From the NCBI GenBank assembly GCA_964293475.1, contig CAXYYJ010000014.1:29320-93319 (forward strand): 64,000 nt of DNA, given 5' to 3'. This stretch comes from UBA12170 sp964293475. GTDB taxonomy: Bacteria > Bacteroidota > Bacteroidia > Bacteroidales > UBA12170. Both the position numbers and the translations under genes were made by a program. Position 1 is the stretch's first letter, and each line of letters begins with the position of its first letter. Positions 26,485 through 35,403 of the stretch are shown in pieces. Below the pieces are notes generated by a model that made no database searches, was not told where the DNA came from, and was given only the letters and a program-made list of their open reading frames with translations.

Positions 26485-27570
26485 TTACTGTATTTTAACG
26501 ATTTTAATTTTATCGGTGGCCGAAACTCCTTCGAGCACTTCTATTTGAATACCATCGCTCAATCCGGTTTTAACCCACCGTTTTTCGAATTCCTGCGGAC
26601 GGGTTTCTATTTCTACATAGGCGCTGTCTTTCTCGAATTGAAGCAGGCTTTCGTTAATAGAAAGTACCTGATCGCGGCGATCGAGAACAATGGCTGCATT
26701 GGCGCTATATCCAGCTCTGATAAACTGGTCTTCGCGAAGTTGTACTTTGGCTCTGATTTCGAATTGAACGGCTCCATTCTCCTCTACACCTTTGGGTGAG
26801 ATATGTTCTAAAAGTGCATCGAATTCAGTATTTTCAATGGCACCAATGGTAAGAATGAGCGGCATTCCTTCTTTAATTTTCCCCACTTCCGACTCGTCAA
26901 TTTTCCCTTCGAAAATCATTTCGCCCATATCGGCCACAGTGGCTATGGTGGTTCCATCGTTGAAAGTATTGCTTTCGATTACGCTGTTTCCTTCTTCCAC
27001 AGGAATTTCCAGAATCATGCCTTCGATGGTGGAGGTTATCAGAGTGTTGGTGGTTGATTTTGCCTTGCTTGTTTGACCATCGCGAATGAGCTCCAGATTG
27101 CCAATGGCGGAGTTAACCTCTTCTTGCGCGTTTTGATAGTTGGTTTCTGCCTCGTCGAATTCGGAGCGGGCAATCACTTTTTTCTCAAACAACTCTTTTT
27201 GTCTGTTATAAACTGTTTCGCTGAATTTCAGCTGAATACGAGCTCTTTCCACCCGCGATTCCGCATTGTTCAAATTCACCATATCGGGAATTATGGTAAC
27301 ACGGGCAATGAGGTCGCCTTTGTGCAGAATTTGTCCTTCTTCCACAAATATTTCATCGATGATACCCGAAACTTTGGGTTTGATTTCGATTTCTTTTCGT
27401 GGCTTAACGGTTCCTGTGGCGGTTGTTTTTTTAATGATATCCATCTTTGTGGCCTGAGCAGTTTCGTAAATCACAGGTTTTTCCTGCGATTTGGCCCATA
27501 GAAAATACAAGGTATAACCAAAGATTCCCAGGATTATAATTGCGATAAGTATTTTAAAAAATGCTTTCAT
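26485..27570 (-). CDS. periplasmic adaptor (membrane fusion) protein, MacA/HlyD family
   Basis: This 361-residue protein bridges an inner-membrane MacB-type pump and an outer-membrane channel. It has an N-terminal membrane anchor (FKILIAIIILGIFGYTLYFLW, residues ~4-24). The lipoyl-like half motifs follow as TATGTVKPRKEIEIKPKVSGIIDEIFVEEGQILHKGDLIARV (residues ~50-91). An alpha-helical hairpin covers ~100-165. The second lipoyl half is TSTIEGMILEIPVEEGNSV, followed by beta-barrel and membrane-proximal domains. It is the last gene of the five-gene minus-strand operon starting at 31096. No TolC-like gene is in the operon, so the outer-membrane partner must be elsewhere. Confidence 0.92.
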   Translation of the reverse strand: MKAFFKILIAIIILGIFGYTLYFLWAKSQEKPVIYETAQATKMDIIKKTTATGTVKPRKEIEIKPKVSGIIDEIFVEEGQILHKGDLIARVTIIPDMVNLNNAESRVERARIQLKFSETVYNRQKELFEKKVIARSEFDEAETNYQNAQEEVNSAIGNLELIRDGQTSKAKSTTNTLITSTIEGMILEIPVEEGNSVIESNTFNDGTTIATVADMGEMIFEGKIDESEVGKIKEGMPLILTIGAIENTEFDALLEHISPKGVEENGAVQFEIRAKVQLREDQFIRAGYSANAAIVLDRRDQVLSINESLLQFEKDSAYVEIETRPQEFEKRWVKTGLSDGIQIEVLEGVSATDKIKIVKIQ

Positions 27571-27611
27571 TGAATTTGGTTTTTAATCATTTTACAAAAT
27601 TTCATATTCGT

Positions 27612-28880
27612 TTATTCGTCGCGCAAGGCGTCGATGGGTTTTATACTAACAGCTCTGTTGGCTGGAATCAATCCGGCCAAAGCGCCCGAAATAACTAAGA
27701 GAACCAGTGCCAGCACAGCCTTTTGAAAGTCAACTTCGGGGTTGTTAAACATTTGGGTATTGGCGCCAAATTTTATCAATAAATAATTGATTAGTTCGAG
27801 AATACCAACCCCCACTACCAATCCAAAATATCCGGCGAAGGAGGTAAGCATAACAGATTCAATAATAATTTGCTTCCTGATTTGCCAGGGAGTTGCCCCC
27901 AAAGCCCGCTGAACTCCAATTTCTTTGGTTCTCTCCTTAACAATAATCAGCATAATATTGCTCACCCCAATTACGCCTGCAAAAAGAGTTCCGATGCCCA
28001 CAATCCATATGAGTCCGCTGATGCCTGCAAAGAGGCGCGACATTTTCAGAAATTCTTCTTCCACATTAAAGGAACCGATGGCCCGATTGTCGTCGGGAGC
28101 AATGGCGTGGCGGCTTTTCATTACATCGGTTGCTTTTTCGAGCACCTGAGCTGCCGAATATCCCTCTTTGGCAGTTATGGAGTACCAGCCCACATTGTTT
28201 CCCATATTGTAGGTGGTTTGCATGGTGGTGAAGGGCATAAATATTTGCTGATTTTCCTCTTCAGCCTGCTGATCGTTTTTCTTGCTGCTACTCACTCCAA
28301 CTATCTGAAAGAAAACCCCATTGATTTTTAAATAGTCACCTATTGGTTCTTCACCGGGACTGAACATTTCTTCGGAAACTCTTTTCCCGATGACGACAAC
28401 TTTTCGTTTACCAGTAATATCATTGTCGTTGATAAAACGACCTTTAAGAATGTTTGATGGGTCAATTTTGTTGTAGTCGGGGTAATCGCCCTGAATGCTG
28501 TAGGCGGCGGTGCGTTCATTCCGAACCACATTGTTTTGTCCTTCAGAAGCAAAAACCTGTAGCCTGGGGGCTAAATATTCTATTTCTGGAATTTGATCTT
28601 TAAGGGCCTTTGTATCATCATTATCGAATCTAACCCACCGTCCTCTCACAAAGCCTTTATAAGGCATGGTGGTTCGGTTTCCCCACATGAACATGCTGTT
28701 GGTGGCCATATCGCCCATGCCAGTGCTCACTCCATTGTGTAAACCTTTGCCTGCGCCAAGCATGACTACCAGCATGAAAATGCCCCAGAACACTCCAAAT
28801 GCAGTGAAGAAGGTACGCAGTTTATTTTGTTTCACTGTGAACCATATTTCCTGGAGTTTATCGCTATTTATGAGTTGCAT
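27612..28880 (-). CDS. MacB-type ABC transporter permease (second of two)
   Basis: This is a 422-residue FtsX/MacB-like permease without its own ATPase domain. One N-terminal membrane segment follows LRTFFTAFGVFWGIFMLVVMLGAGKGL. A large periplasmic MacB-PCD domain covers ~45-290 (GKRKVVVIGKRVSEEMFSPGEEPIGDYLKINGVFFQIVGV). The C-terminal FtsX domain has three membrane segments and the coupling motif MLIIVKERTKEIGVQRALGATPWQI. It ends with ANRAVSIKPIDALRDE, the usual permease tail. It is closely similar in layout to the preceding permease and likely arose by duplication; the two probably form a heterodimer. Confidence 0.93.
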   Translation of the reverse strand: MQLINSDKLQEIWFTVKQNKLRTFFTAFGVFWGIFMLVVMLGAGKGLHNGVSTGMGDMATNSMFMWGNRTTMPYKGFVRGRWVRFDNDDTKALKDQIPEIEYLAPRLQVFASEGQNNVVRNERTAAYSIQGDYPDYNKIDPSNILKGRFINDNDITGKRKVVVIGKRVSEEMFSPGEEPIGDYLKINGVFFQIVGVSSSKKNDQQAEEENQQIFMPFTTMQTTYNMGNNVGWYSITAKEGYSAAQVLEKATDVMKSRHAIAPDDNRAIGSFNVEEEFLKMSRLFAGISGLIWIVGIGTLFAGVIGVSNIMLIIVKERTKEIGVQRALGATPWQIRKQIIIESVMLTSFAGYFGLVVGVGILELINYLLIKFGANTQMFNNPEVDFQKAVLALVLLVISGALAGLIPANRAVSIKPIDALRDE

Positions 28881-28897
28881 GGTATCGTTTGTTATAA

Positions 28898-30127
28898 TTA
28901 TTCATCTCTTAAAGCAACCACTGGTTTAACCGATGCGGCTTTTCGCGCTGGCACAAAACCGGCCAAAGCACCAGCAACAATGAGAATAAAAGTAGCTCCC
29001 AAGGCCACATTGATATTTACTTCGGGGTTTGCAAAATAGCTGTCTCCCTTAAAGTTGCTGCCAACCAGTTCGAGAAGACCAACACCAAGCACCAATCCAA
29101 CATATCCCGCAAAAGCAGTAATGGCAATACTCTCCTGGAGAATGAGACTGACAATGGAGAAAGGAGTGGCACCCAATGCTTTTCTTACTCCAATTTCTTT
29201 AGTGCGTTCTTTCACCACAATCATCATAATATTGCTAACGCCTACAATTCCGGCAATGATGGTTCCTATGCCAATAAACCAGATAAAAATGCGGATGCTG
29301 GCAAATAAATCCATAAACTGCTGGTAGTTTTCGATGCTGTTGAAAATGAAAAGTGCTCTGGTATCCTGTGGATCGAATTTAAACCGCTCGGCAAGCGTTG
29401 ATTTAATTTCTTCAACGGTTTTTTGACTTTCTTCGGATGAGGCATTGCCCAGCATTACCTGAATGGAATTGATGTCTTTTCCCATGCCGAAAACCATTTG
29501 TCCTGTTGATGTGGGAATGTAAATACGTTGTAAATCGCGGTCGGAGCCCGGATCGTTAAATATTCCCACCACTTTGAACGGAACGCCGCCAATATTGATA
29601 TAGGCATCAATGGCGGGGCCGCCTTTAAATAATTCTTCAAAAACAATGCGCCCAATCACGGCAACTTTGCGGTTTTGGTTTTGATCGAGCTGATTCAAGA
29701 ATCTCCCCTGAACCATTTCAAGGGCTTCCACATGGCCATATTCGGGGGTAATGGCAAAGATGTCGAATGTTCCGTATTCGCTTTTATAATTTACGGTGCT
29801 CACCTGCCAAATGCGGGAGCGGTTACTTGTCTTTTCTACATGGCTCAGGCTGGCCAATAAATCTTCGTCTTCGTTTTCGAACTCGATAAAGCGTCCTGGC
29901 TTCATGCCTTTATAGGGTTTGCTGGTCACACCGCCGTTTATGGAAATATAATTTACGGCATCGCCGGCAAATTCTTTGCTAACGCCGTTTTCCAGTCCGT
30001 AGCCCGAGCCAAGCAGAATTATGAGCATAAAAATTCCCCAGGCCACGCTAAACCCTGTTAAAAAGGTCCGCAGCTTGTTCTTTTTAATGGTCTCAAATAT
30101 TTCCTGCCATTTATCGAGGTCGAACAT
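28898..30127 (-). CDS. MacB-type ABC transporter permease (first of two)
   Basis: This is a 409-residue permease with the same architecture as its downstream neighbour, 17 bases away. The N-terminus is LRTFLTGFSVAWGIFMLIILLGSGYGLENGVS, followed by a periplasmic PCD domain with RKVAVIGRIVFEELFKGGPAIDAYINIGGVPFKVVGIF. The C-terminal FtsX domain has IMMIVVKERTKEIGVRKALGATPFSI, and the tail is ARKAASVKPVVALRDE. Together with the ATPase at 30344 and the adaptor at 26485 it would form a MacAB-like tripartite exporter. The substrate is unknown; MacAB relatives export peptides, siderophores or antibiotics, or act in envelope stress. Confidence 0.93.
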   Translation of the reverse strand: MFDLDKWQEIFETIKKNKLRTFLTGFSVAWGIFMLIILLGSGYGLENGVSKEFAGDAVNYISINGGVTSKPYKGMKPGRFIEFENEDEDLLASLSHVEKTSNRSRIWQVSTVNYKSEYGTFDIFAITPEYGHVEALEMVQGRFLNQLDQNQNRKVAVIGRIVFEELFKGGPAIDAYINIGGVPFKVVGIFNDPGSDRDLQRIYIPTSTGQMVFGMGKDINSIQVMLGNASSEESQKTVEEIKSTLAERFKFDPQDTRALFIFNSIENYQQFMDLFASIRIFIWFIGIGTIIAGIVGVSNIMMIVVKERTKEIGVRKALGATPFSIVSLILQESIAITAFAGYVGLVLGVGLLELVGSNFKGDSYFANPEVNINVALGATFILIVAGALAGFVPARKAASVKPVVALRDE

Positions 30128-30137
30128 ATAGTTTGTT

Positions 30138-30326
30138 TTACAGATTGTGGGGTTGAAATAGAGCTAAATTTACTTTTTGCTGAAATACAGTGTATTGGTC
30201 AACTTTTAAATCAACCTCTTCCTGCCTTGTTCTTTTGGCATAGTGCAGGTAAAACTCCCTCAACAACTGTAGTGTATCGGGAGCATTACTTGCCTGATTT
30301 GTGTTCAAAGTTTGATTGGTTTTCAT
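30138..30326 (-). CDS. small hypothetical protein within the MacAB-like operon
   Basis: This is a 62-residue reading frame between the ATPase and the first permease, with gaps of 17 and 10 bases, so it is embedded in the operon. The product is soluble, with no signal or membrane segment. It has a polar N-terminus (MKTNQTLNTNQASNAPD) and a likely helix (TLQLLREFYLHYAKRTRQEEVDLKV). I do not recognise the family. Its tight spacing on the coding strand favours a real gene, but conservation was not tested. Confidence 0.45.
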   Translation of the reverse strand: MKTNQTLNTNQASNAPDTLQLLREFYLHYAKRTRQEEVDLKVDQYTVFQQKVNLALFQPHNL

Positions 30327-30343
30327 GGTGATGTGTCTGGGGT

Positions 30344-31096
30344 TTATATAATTATTTCATGGTTCTGTGGTTTGGGCATCCCTTCGGACCGCAGGTTTTC
30401 CTCGCGAAATGCCTTCAGGTCGCCGTTGTAGATATTTTTCTCGATAATGCCATCCTTAAGCCAGATGATTCGGTTGGTCATGGCGGCAATATCGTGTTCG
30501 TGGGTAACCAGGATGATGGTAATACCGGTTTCGTTGATTTCTTTTAAAATCTTCATCACTTCGTAGGAGGTGGTGGTATCGAGAGCACCGGTGGGCTCGT
30601 CGGCCAGAATAACCTTAGGTTGACCAATAAGAGCACGGGCAATGGCGAGACGTTGTTTTTGTCCGCCGCTCAACTCGTTGGGCATGTGGTTGGCCCATTC
30701 TCTCAGCCCCATTTTATCGAGATATTCCATGGCAATGAGGTTTCTTTTTTTGCGGGCTACGTTCTGATAGTAGAGCGGAAGTGCCACATTTTCCATGGCA
30801 TTTTTAAAAGAAATCAGGTTAAAAGATTGAAATACAAAGCCTAACATTTTGTTTCGGTAATAGGCAGCCTTTTTCTCGTTGAGGTTTTGCATTAGGGTTC
30901 CATCCAGGTAATATTCACCCTGATCGTAGTTGTCTAAAATTCCTAAAATATTCAATAAGGTTGATTTTCCGGAGCCAGAGGAGCCCATAATGGAAACCAA
31001 TTCGCCTTTTTCTATTCCCAGATTGATGCCCTTGAGCACATGCAGGGAGTTTGAGCCGGTGGTATAACTTTTATTGATATTTTTCAGACTAATCAT
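30344..31096 (-). CDS. ABC transporter ATP-binding protein, MacB/LolD type
   Basis: This is the 250-residue nucleotide-binding subunit that powers the export complex. Walker A GSSGSGKST is at 38-46, the Q-loop FVFQSFNLI near 87-95, the ABC signature LSGGQKQR at 142-149, and Walker B VILADEPTGALD at 162-173. The switch histidine is in ILVTHEHDIA. The GALD after Walker B and IMGSSGSGKST are typical of the MacB/LolD/FtsE group. It is the first gene of the operon running to 26485. No TAnnTTTG box was seen in the expected place upstream. Confidence 0.96.
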   Translation of the reverse strand: MISLKNINKSYTTGSNSLHVLKGINLGIEKGELVSIMGSSGSGKSTLLNILGILDNYDQGEYYLDGTLMQNLNEKKAAYYRNKMLGFVFQSFNLISFKNAMENVALPLYYQNVARKKRNLIAMEYLDKMGLREWANHMPNELSGGQKQRLAIARALIGQPKVILADEPTGALDTTTSYEVMKILKEINETGITIILVTHEHDIAAMTNRIIWLKDGIIEKNIYNGDLKAFREENLRSEGMPKPQNHEIII

Positions 31097-31605
31097 TTTT
31101 CAAGCTTTTGTTCTAATGGTTCTACAATCGTGCCGTTTTGTGCAAGTTTATGTTATTCAGAGAGTTGCTATTATTGTTGGGGATGATTTAACATTATTTA
31201 TGTTCATTCACTAACAACAACTGTTCACTTTCGTTCATTTTTATTTCTCCGGATATTCCATAACTTACTCGATACTACTAAGAAGCGTAAGTTGAAAGAA
31301 TGTTACATGAAAAACTTATTTTTTTTGTTTTGTAAGTATTTTTTAAGGATTGGCTTAGAATAGGAAATATTCCACGACTACGATTAGTCATTTCTTGCAT
31401 GCTTTTTTGGCTAATACAGTTTCATCATTATTAAACCAATTCCAATTGATAGGTATTTTGATTAAAATTTTATAAGCCCATGAATAATTAACCATTTATA
31501 AATAATTGATTCTTGCCACATCTTTTCAATCGCAATTCCCTTTTCCGTGTTACACTGAAATAACCAAAATGGGGTTTTTGGTAGGATTCAAAAAAAATAT
31601 ATCCG
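31097..31605. other. intergenic region between the divergent export operon and the ALDH gene
   Basis: About 510 AT-rich bases with no credible reading frame. It must contain the promoter of the MacAB-like operon on the minus strand, which I could not locate. Only the ALDH promoter at its right edge is recognisable. Confidence 0.4.
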
Positions 31606-31613
31606 TAAATTTG
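31606..31613 (+). promoter_or_regulatory. TAnnTTTG promoter element (ALDH7 gene)
   Basis: TAAATTTG is a perfect -7 box, 31 bases before the ATG at 31645. Confidence 0.5.
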
Positions 31614-31644
31614 GCCTCCCGAAAAATAATAGAAATTTTATCAT

Positions 31645-33198
31645 ATGAGAAAAGTTAACATTCCCCAAATTCTGGGAAAATTAGCTATAAAAGAGCTGAA
31701 TATGGGTGTTTCTACCGGAGCTCAGTGGTTCGAAACCAAAGGTGATATTACCAAAAGTGTATCGCCTATTGATGGTAAAGAAATTGCCAAAGTGCAAAAT
31801 GCCACCATGGAAGATTACGAAATGGTGATGACCAAAGCTCAGGAAGCTTTTAAAGTTTGGCGCAATGTTCCAGCTCCTTTGAGAGGCGAAATCGTTCGCA
31901 AAATTGGATTGGCTCTCCGCGAGTACAAAGAAGAATTGGGCGCTCTGGTTTCTCTCGAAATGGGAAAAATATATCAGGAAGGATTGGGAGAAGTTCAGGA
32001 AATGATTGATATCTGCGATTTTGCAGTGGGACAATCCCGCTTAATCAATGGTGTGAACCTGCAATCGGAACGTCCACAACACCGCTTGTCGGAACAATAT
32101 CATCCGCTGGGCATTGTGGGAATTGTTACTTCCTATAACTTCCCCGTGGCCGTTTGGGCATGGAACAGTGCTTTAGCAGCCATTGCCGGTGATGTTGTTA
32201 TCTGGAAACCCAGTTCTAAAACCCCTATTACTGCGTTAGCTACTCAACATATTATAAAACAAGTGCTTATCGATAACGATGTGCCAGAAGGTGTTTTCAA
32301 CCTGGTGGTGGCCAAATCGAGCGTTATGGGCGATAATTTCTTAGCCGATAACAGAATTCCATTGATGTCGGTTACAGGCAGCACCGCTGTTGGTAAACGC
32401 GTGGGCGCCATTGTTGGCAAGCGTTTGGGCAAAACCATCCTCGAATTGGGCGGAAATAATGCCGTAATCATGACCCCAAGTGCCGATTTGCAAATGGCCA
32501 TCATGTCAACCGTTTTTGGAACTGTTGGAACAGCTGGTCAACGTTGTACTTCCACCCGCCGAATCATCATTCACGAAAGCATCTACGAGCAAGTTAAAAC
32601 CCGCTTTGTGAAAGCCTATGAAGGATTGAAATCGAAGATAGGCGATCCATTGGACGAGAGCTATTTGATTGGTCCGCTCATTGACCAGAATTCGGTGAGC
32701 CTTTTCCTTCACGCCGTTGAACAGGTGAAAGAGGAAGGCGGAAACGTTGTTTTTGGTGGTTATGTGATGGAAGGCGAAGGATTTGAAAGCGGAAACTATG
32801 TGATGCCTTGTATTGCCGAAGCTGAAAATCATTATCATATTGTTCAGGAAGAAACATTTGCCCCCATTGTTTATTTAATAAAATATACTGGCGGAATTGA
32901 GAATGCCATCGAAATTCAAAATGGTGTTCCACAAGGCCTCTCTTCGGCTTGTTTCACTTTAGACATGCGCGAAGCCGAAACCTTCCTTTCGTTAGCAGGT
33001 TCCGATTGCGGAATTGCCAACGTAAACCTGGGAACTTCGGGCGCTGAAATTGGTGGAGCTTTTGGTGGAGAAAAAGAAACTGGTGGTGGCCGCGAATCGG
33101 GTTCCGATAGCTGGAAAGTGTATATGCGCCGCCAAACCAATACCGTGAACTTTGGCACAAAATTGCCTTTGGCTCAGGGAATTAAGTTTGACATTTAG
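31645..33198 (+). CDS. aldehyde dehydrogenase, ALDH7 (antiquitin-like) family
   Basis: This 517-residue NAD-dependent dehydrogenase closely resembles the ALDH7 family (alpha-aminoadipic semialdehyde dehydrogenase). The catalytic Glu lies in KTILELGGNNAVIM and the nucleophilic Cys in TVGTAGQRCTSTRR. The cofactor-binding VTGSTAVGKRVG block is present. The C-terminal TSGAEIGGAFGGEKETGGGRESGSD and MRRQTNTVNFGTKLPLAQGIKF are near-diagnostic for ALDH7, where this region lines the aminoadipate pocket. A role in lysine catabolism is therefore likely, though no lysine pathway genes are adjacent. The ATG at 31645 leaves an N-terminal extension; an internal start (MGVSTGAQWF, codon 20) is possible. Confidence 0.92.
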   Translation: MRKVNIPQILGKLAIKELNMGVSTGAQWFETKGDITKSVSPIDGKEIAKVQNATMEDYEMVMTKAQEAFKVWRNVPAPLRGEIVRKIGLALREYKEELGALVSLEMGKIYQEGLGEVQEMIDICDFAVGQSRLINGVNLQSERPQHRLSEQYHPLGIVGIVTSYNFPVAVWAWNSALAAIAGDVVIWKPSSKTPITALATQHIIKQVLIDNDVPEGVFNLVVAKSSVMGDNFLADNRIPLMSVTGSTAVGKRVGAIVGKRLGKTILELGGNNAVIMTPSADLQMAIMSTVFGTVGTAGQRCTSTRRIIIHESIYEQVKTRFVKAYEGLKSKIGDPLDESYLIGPLIDQNSVSLFLHAVEQVKEEGGNVVFGGYVMEGEGFESGNYVMPCIAEAENHYHIVQEETFAPIVYLIKYTGGIENAIEIQNGVPQGLSSACFTLDMREAETFLSLAGSDCGIANVNLGTSGAEIGGAFGGEKETGGGRESGSDSWKVYMRRQTNTVNFGTKLPLAQGIKFDI

Positions 33199-33221
33199 TA
33201 ATTAATACAATTAATTTTTCC

Positions 33222-33252
33222 GACGCCTTCATTCATTTGGAGGCGTCTTTTT
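33222..33252 (+). terminator. rho-independent terminator after the ALDH7 gene
   Basis: GACGCCT (33222-33228) pairs with AGGCGTC (33241-33247) around a 12-base loop and is followed by a T-run. Confidence 0.8.
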
Positions 33253-33269
33253 CGTATAATAAGTTTTAT

Positions 33270-33277
33270 TAGATTTG
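33270..33277 (+). promoter_or_regulatory. TAnnTTTG promoter element (outer-membrane protein gene)
   Basis: TAGATTTG is a perfect -7 box, 42 bases before the ATG at 33320. Confidence 0.5.
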
Positions 33278-33319
33278 CGTTATTATAAACATATTCAAAA
33301 AAACTTAAAACAATTAAAC

Positions 33320-34048
33320 ATGAAACGTATTCTTTTATCAATTGTGGTTCTCTTTGCAATAACCACAGCATTTGCGCAGGAAGAAATCAACTACTTCCAA
33401 AAAAAGCATGAAATCAATGTTCAGGTGGACGATATTTTCGAAGATGTGAATTATTTGTCCTATGCTTATTATCTGAATGATGATCTCGATTACATTTATT
33501 ACAACCCCTATTTTAACTCAGGGCCCAGCATTGGAGTTGGTTACAAATATCATTTTGCGAAAGGAGCATTCAGGGGAAAAGTAAGCTTCAATGGCCAGTC
33601 GTTTAATAGCGTAGACGACGACAACGAAAACGTGAAAGTTACGAGTAAAACGAATAAGGGTGGGCAAAAATTCGCTTTGGGCTACGAGATGCACACCAAT
33701 ATTAAAAGAATGCAGATTTTCTATGGAATCGATTTGACATTAAGTCGCCAAAAAATCAATTCTGAGAAAGAATACGACTATTCAGATAACTATAAATACC
33801 ATGAGGATTATACTGTAACATCTACACAATCAATCATTTCCTATGGAATAAAACCTTTCCTGGGATTTAAATATTTTATTGTTCCACAGTTTTCGGTATC
33901 CACAGAGTATTTTTTCTCCTATCAGCTTTACAAAAACTCTTATAAATATGAGCGGACGAACACAGATGAAACTGAAGAAAGCAAATCCGATGGCTATCTA
34001 ACAGAATTTGGGCCTTTGGGGCAGATTACTTTTAGTTTCCATTTTTAA
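33320..34048 (+). CDS. predicted outer-membrane beta-barrel protein
   Basis: This is a 242-residue exported protein. The ATG at 33320 gives a clean signal peptide (MKRILLSIVVLFAITTAFA, then QEE) and follows the promoter at 33270. The mature protein alternates polar and aromatic residues typical of barrel strands (SIGVGYKYHFAKGAFRGKVSFNGQSF, FALGYEMHTNIKRMQIFYGIDLTLSRQK, FSVSTEYFFSYQLYK). It ends LGQITFSFHF, with the terminal Phe expected of a BAM-inserted barrel. It resembles no specific transporter I can name. It is alike in size and design to the protein at 57353, but I see no clear sequence relationship. Confidence 0.75.
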   Translation: MKRILLSIVVLFAITTAFAQEEINYFQKKHEINVQVDDIFEDVNYLSYAYYLNDDLDYIYYNPYFNSGPSIGVGYKYHFAKGAFRGKVSFNGQSFNSVDDDNENVKVTSKTNKGGQKFALGYEMHTNIKRMQIFYGIDLTLSRQKINSEKEYDYSDNYKYHEDYTVTSTQSIISYGIKPFLGFKYFIVPQFSVSTEYFFSYQLYKNSYKYERTNTDETEESKSDGYLTEFGPLGQITFSFHF

Positions 34049-34082
34049 CAAATCGTTGCAGTAGATCGATTTTATAAATCCT

Positions 34083-34090
34083 TAATTTTG
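34083..34090 (+). promoter_or_regulatory. TAnnTTTG promoter element directly before msrC
   Basis: TAATTTTG is a perfect -7 box with only four bases (TCAC) between its G and the ATG at 34095. The transcript would be leaderless or nearly so. Confidence 0.5.
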
Positions 34091-34094
34091 TCAC

Positions 34095-34556
34095 ATGGAC
34101 AAAAACAAAAAAGAAGGCCGCTATCAGCGGCTTTTTTCGCAAATAGAACAGCTTATGCCCAGCTGTGCCGACGAGTCGTCGCGAAGGGCCACCATTATTG
34201 CCGTGTTGCATCATAAAATGGAATATTTCTTCTGGACAGGCTATTACCTGTTAAAAGACGAAGCGCTGTGCGTGGATCATTATCAGGGGCCGGTGGCTTG
34301 CATGAAACTGGCCAAAGATAAAGGAGTATGCTGGGCTGCCATCAACAGGGGAGAAACCATTGTGGTTCCCGATGTGCACGAGTTTCCAGGCCACATAGCC
34401 TGCGATAGCCGCTCCAACAGCGAAATTGTAGTTCCACTGAAAGACAGCGAAGGCCTGATTTATGGAGTTTTGGACGTTGACAGCAGCGAGAAATATTCTT
34501 TCGACGAGGTGGATGCTCATTATCTGGAACTTATTCTCAATCTCCGGTTTAAATAA
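34095..34556 (+). CDS. msrC: free methionine-(R)-sulfoxide reductase, GAF-domain type
   Basis: This 153-residue cytoplasmic enzyme would reduce free methionine-R-sulfoxide, part of oxidative-damage repair. The whole protein is one GAF domain. The three catalytic and resolving cysteines of the family are present as Cys69 (GPVAC), Cys79 (GVC) and Cys103 (HIACD), with spacings of 10 and 24 residues, matching E. coli fRMsr (Cys84, 94, 118). The PDVHEFPGHIACDSRSNSE block and the acidic GVLDVDS motif are also conserved. The gene stands alone with a promoter almost touching its start codon. Confidence 0.92.
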   Translation: MDKNKKEGRYQRLFSQIEQLMPSCADESSRRATIIAVLHHKMEYFFWTGYYLLKDEALCVDHYQGPVACMKLAKDKGVCWAAINRGETIVVPDVHEFPGHIACDSRSNSEIVVPLKDSEGLIYGVLDVDSSEKYSFDEVDAHYLELILNLRFK

Positions 34557-34640
34557 ACGATAGATTTCCCTTTGGGTTAATGCCTGTTCAACGCGTAAAA
34601 ACGACTCTGAACTTTCCGCAAAATATGTCCCAAAATCTAG

Positions 34641-34648
34641 TAAATTTG
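34641..34648 (+). promoter_or_regulatory. TAnnTTTG promoter element (gldF)
   Basis: TAAATTTG is a perfect -7 box, 23 bases before the gldF ATG. Confidence 0.5.
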
Positions 34649-34671
34649 CCGCTCATAAAGGTTTTTAAACA

Positions 34672-35403
34672 ATGCTAACACTGTATTTTAAAGAAATCAG
34701 CTCATTCTTAAATTCCCTCATTGGATATATTGTCATAGTGGTTTTTCTGCTGGTCAGTAGTTTATTCCTTTGGGTTTTCCCCACGGAGTTTAATATCCCC
34801 GATTTTGGCTATGCCAGTCTCGAATCGCTGTTTTTGCTGGCTCCCTTCGTGTTCCTTTTTCTCATTCCTGCCATCACCATGCGCATGTTTTCGGAGGAGA
34901 AAAAAGCAGGAACCATCGAGATTTTACTCACCCAACCACTCACCGATTTACAAATCATCATGGCAAAATATCTTGCCGGATTGAGTTTGGTGGTTATTAG
35001 CATCGTTCCAACTTTGGTGTTTTTTGCCACCGTTTATGTGTTCGGTTTTCCCCAGGGAAATATGGATATGGGGGGAACCTGGGGAAGTTATATCGGACTG
35101 CTTTTTCTGGGAGCTTCGTTTGTGGCCATTGGGCTGTTTGCTTCATCTATCACCGACAATCAGATAGTTGCCTTTATCGCTGCCATTGTGCTCACTGCAT
35201 TCAGCTATCTCGGCTTCGAAATCATCTATTCGCTCGACTTGTTTGGCCCAGTCGATTTGTTCATCAAGTCTTTGGGAATCAGCTCGCATTATGCTTCCAT
35301 GAGTAGGGGAGTGATTGATACCCGCGACCTGGTTTATTTCATCAGCTTTGTGGCTTTCTTCATCATTCTCACCCGCATAGTTTTAGAATCGCGTAAATGG
35401 TAA
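34672..35403 (+). CDS. gldF: ABC transporter permease GldF (gliding-motility type)
   Basis: This 243-residue inner-membrane protein has six hydrophobic segments and is the permease partner of GldG and the ATPase GldA. Family marks are FKEISSFLNSLIGYIVIVVFLL at the N-terminus and ITMRMFSEEKKAGTIEILLTQPLTDLQIIMAKYLAG. The latter coupling-helix segment is shared by ABC-2 permeases. The end FIILTRIVLESRKW fits the usual GldF C-terminus. Its stop overlaps the gldG start by 7 bases, which indicates translational coupling. In gliding flavobacteria the complex affects motility; in many non-gliding Bacteroidota the genes persist with unclear function. gldA is not in the window. Confidence 0.92.
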   Translation: MLTLYFKEISSFLNSLIGYIVIVVFLLVSSLFLWVFPTEFNIPDFGYASLESLFLLAPFVFLFLIPAITMRMFSEEKKAGTIEILLTQPLTDLQIIMAKYLAGLSLVVISIVPTLVFFATVYVFGFPQGNMDMGGTWGSYIGLLFLGASFVAIGLFASSITDNQIVAFIAAIVLTAFSYLGFEIIYSLDLFGPVDLFIKSLGISSHYASMSRGVIDTRDLVYFISFVAFFIILTRIVLESRKW

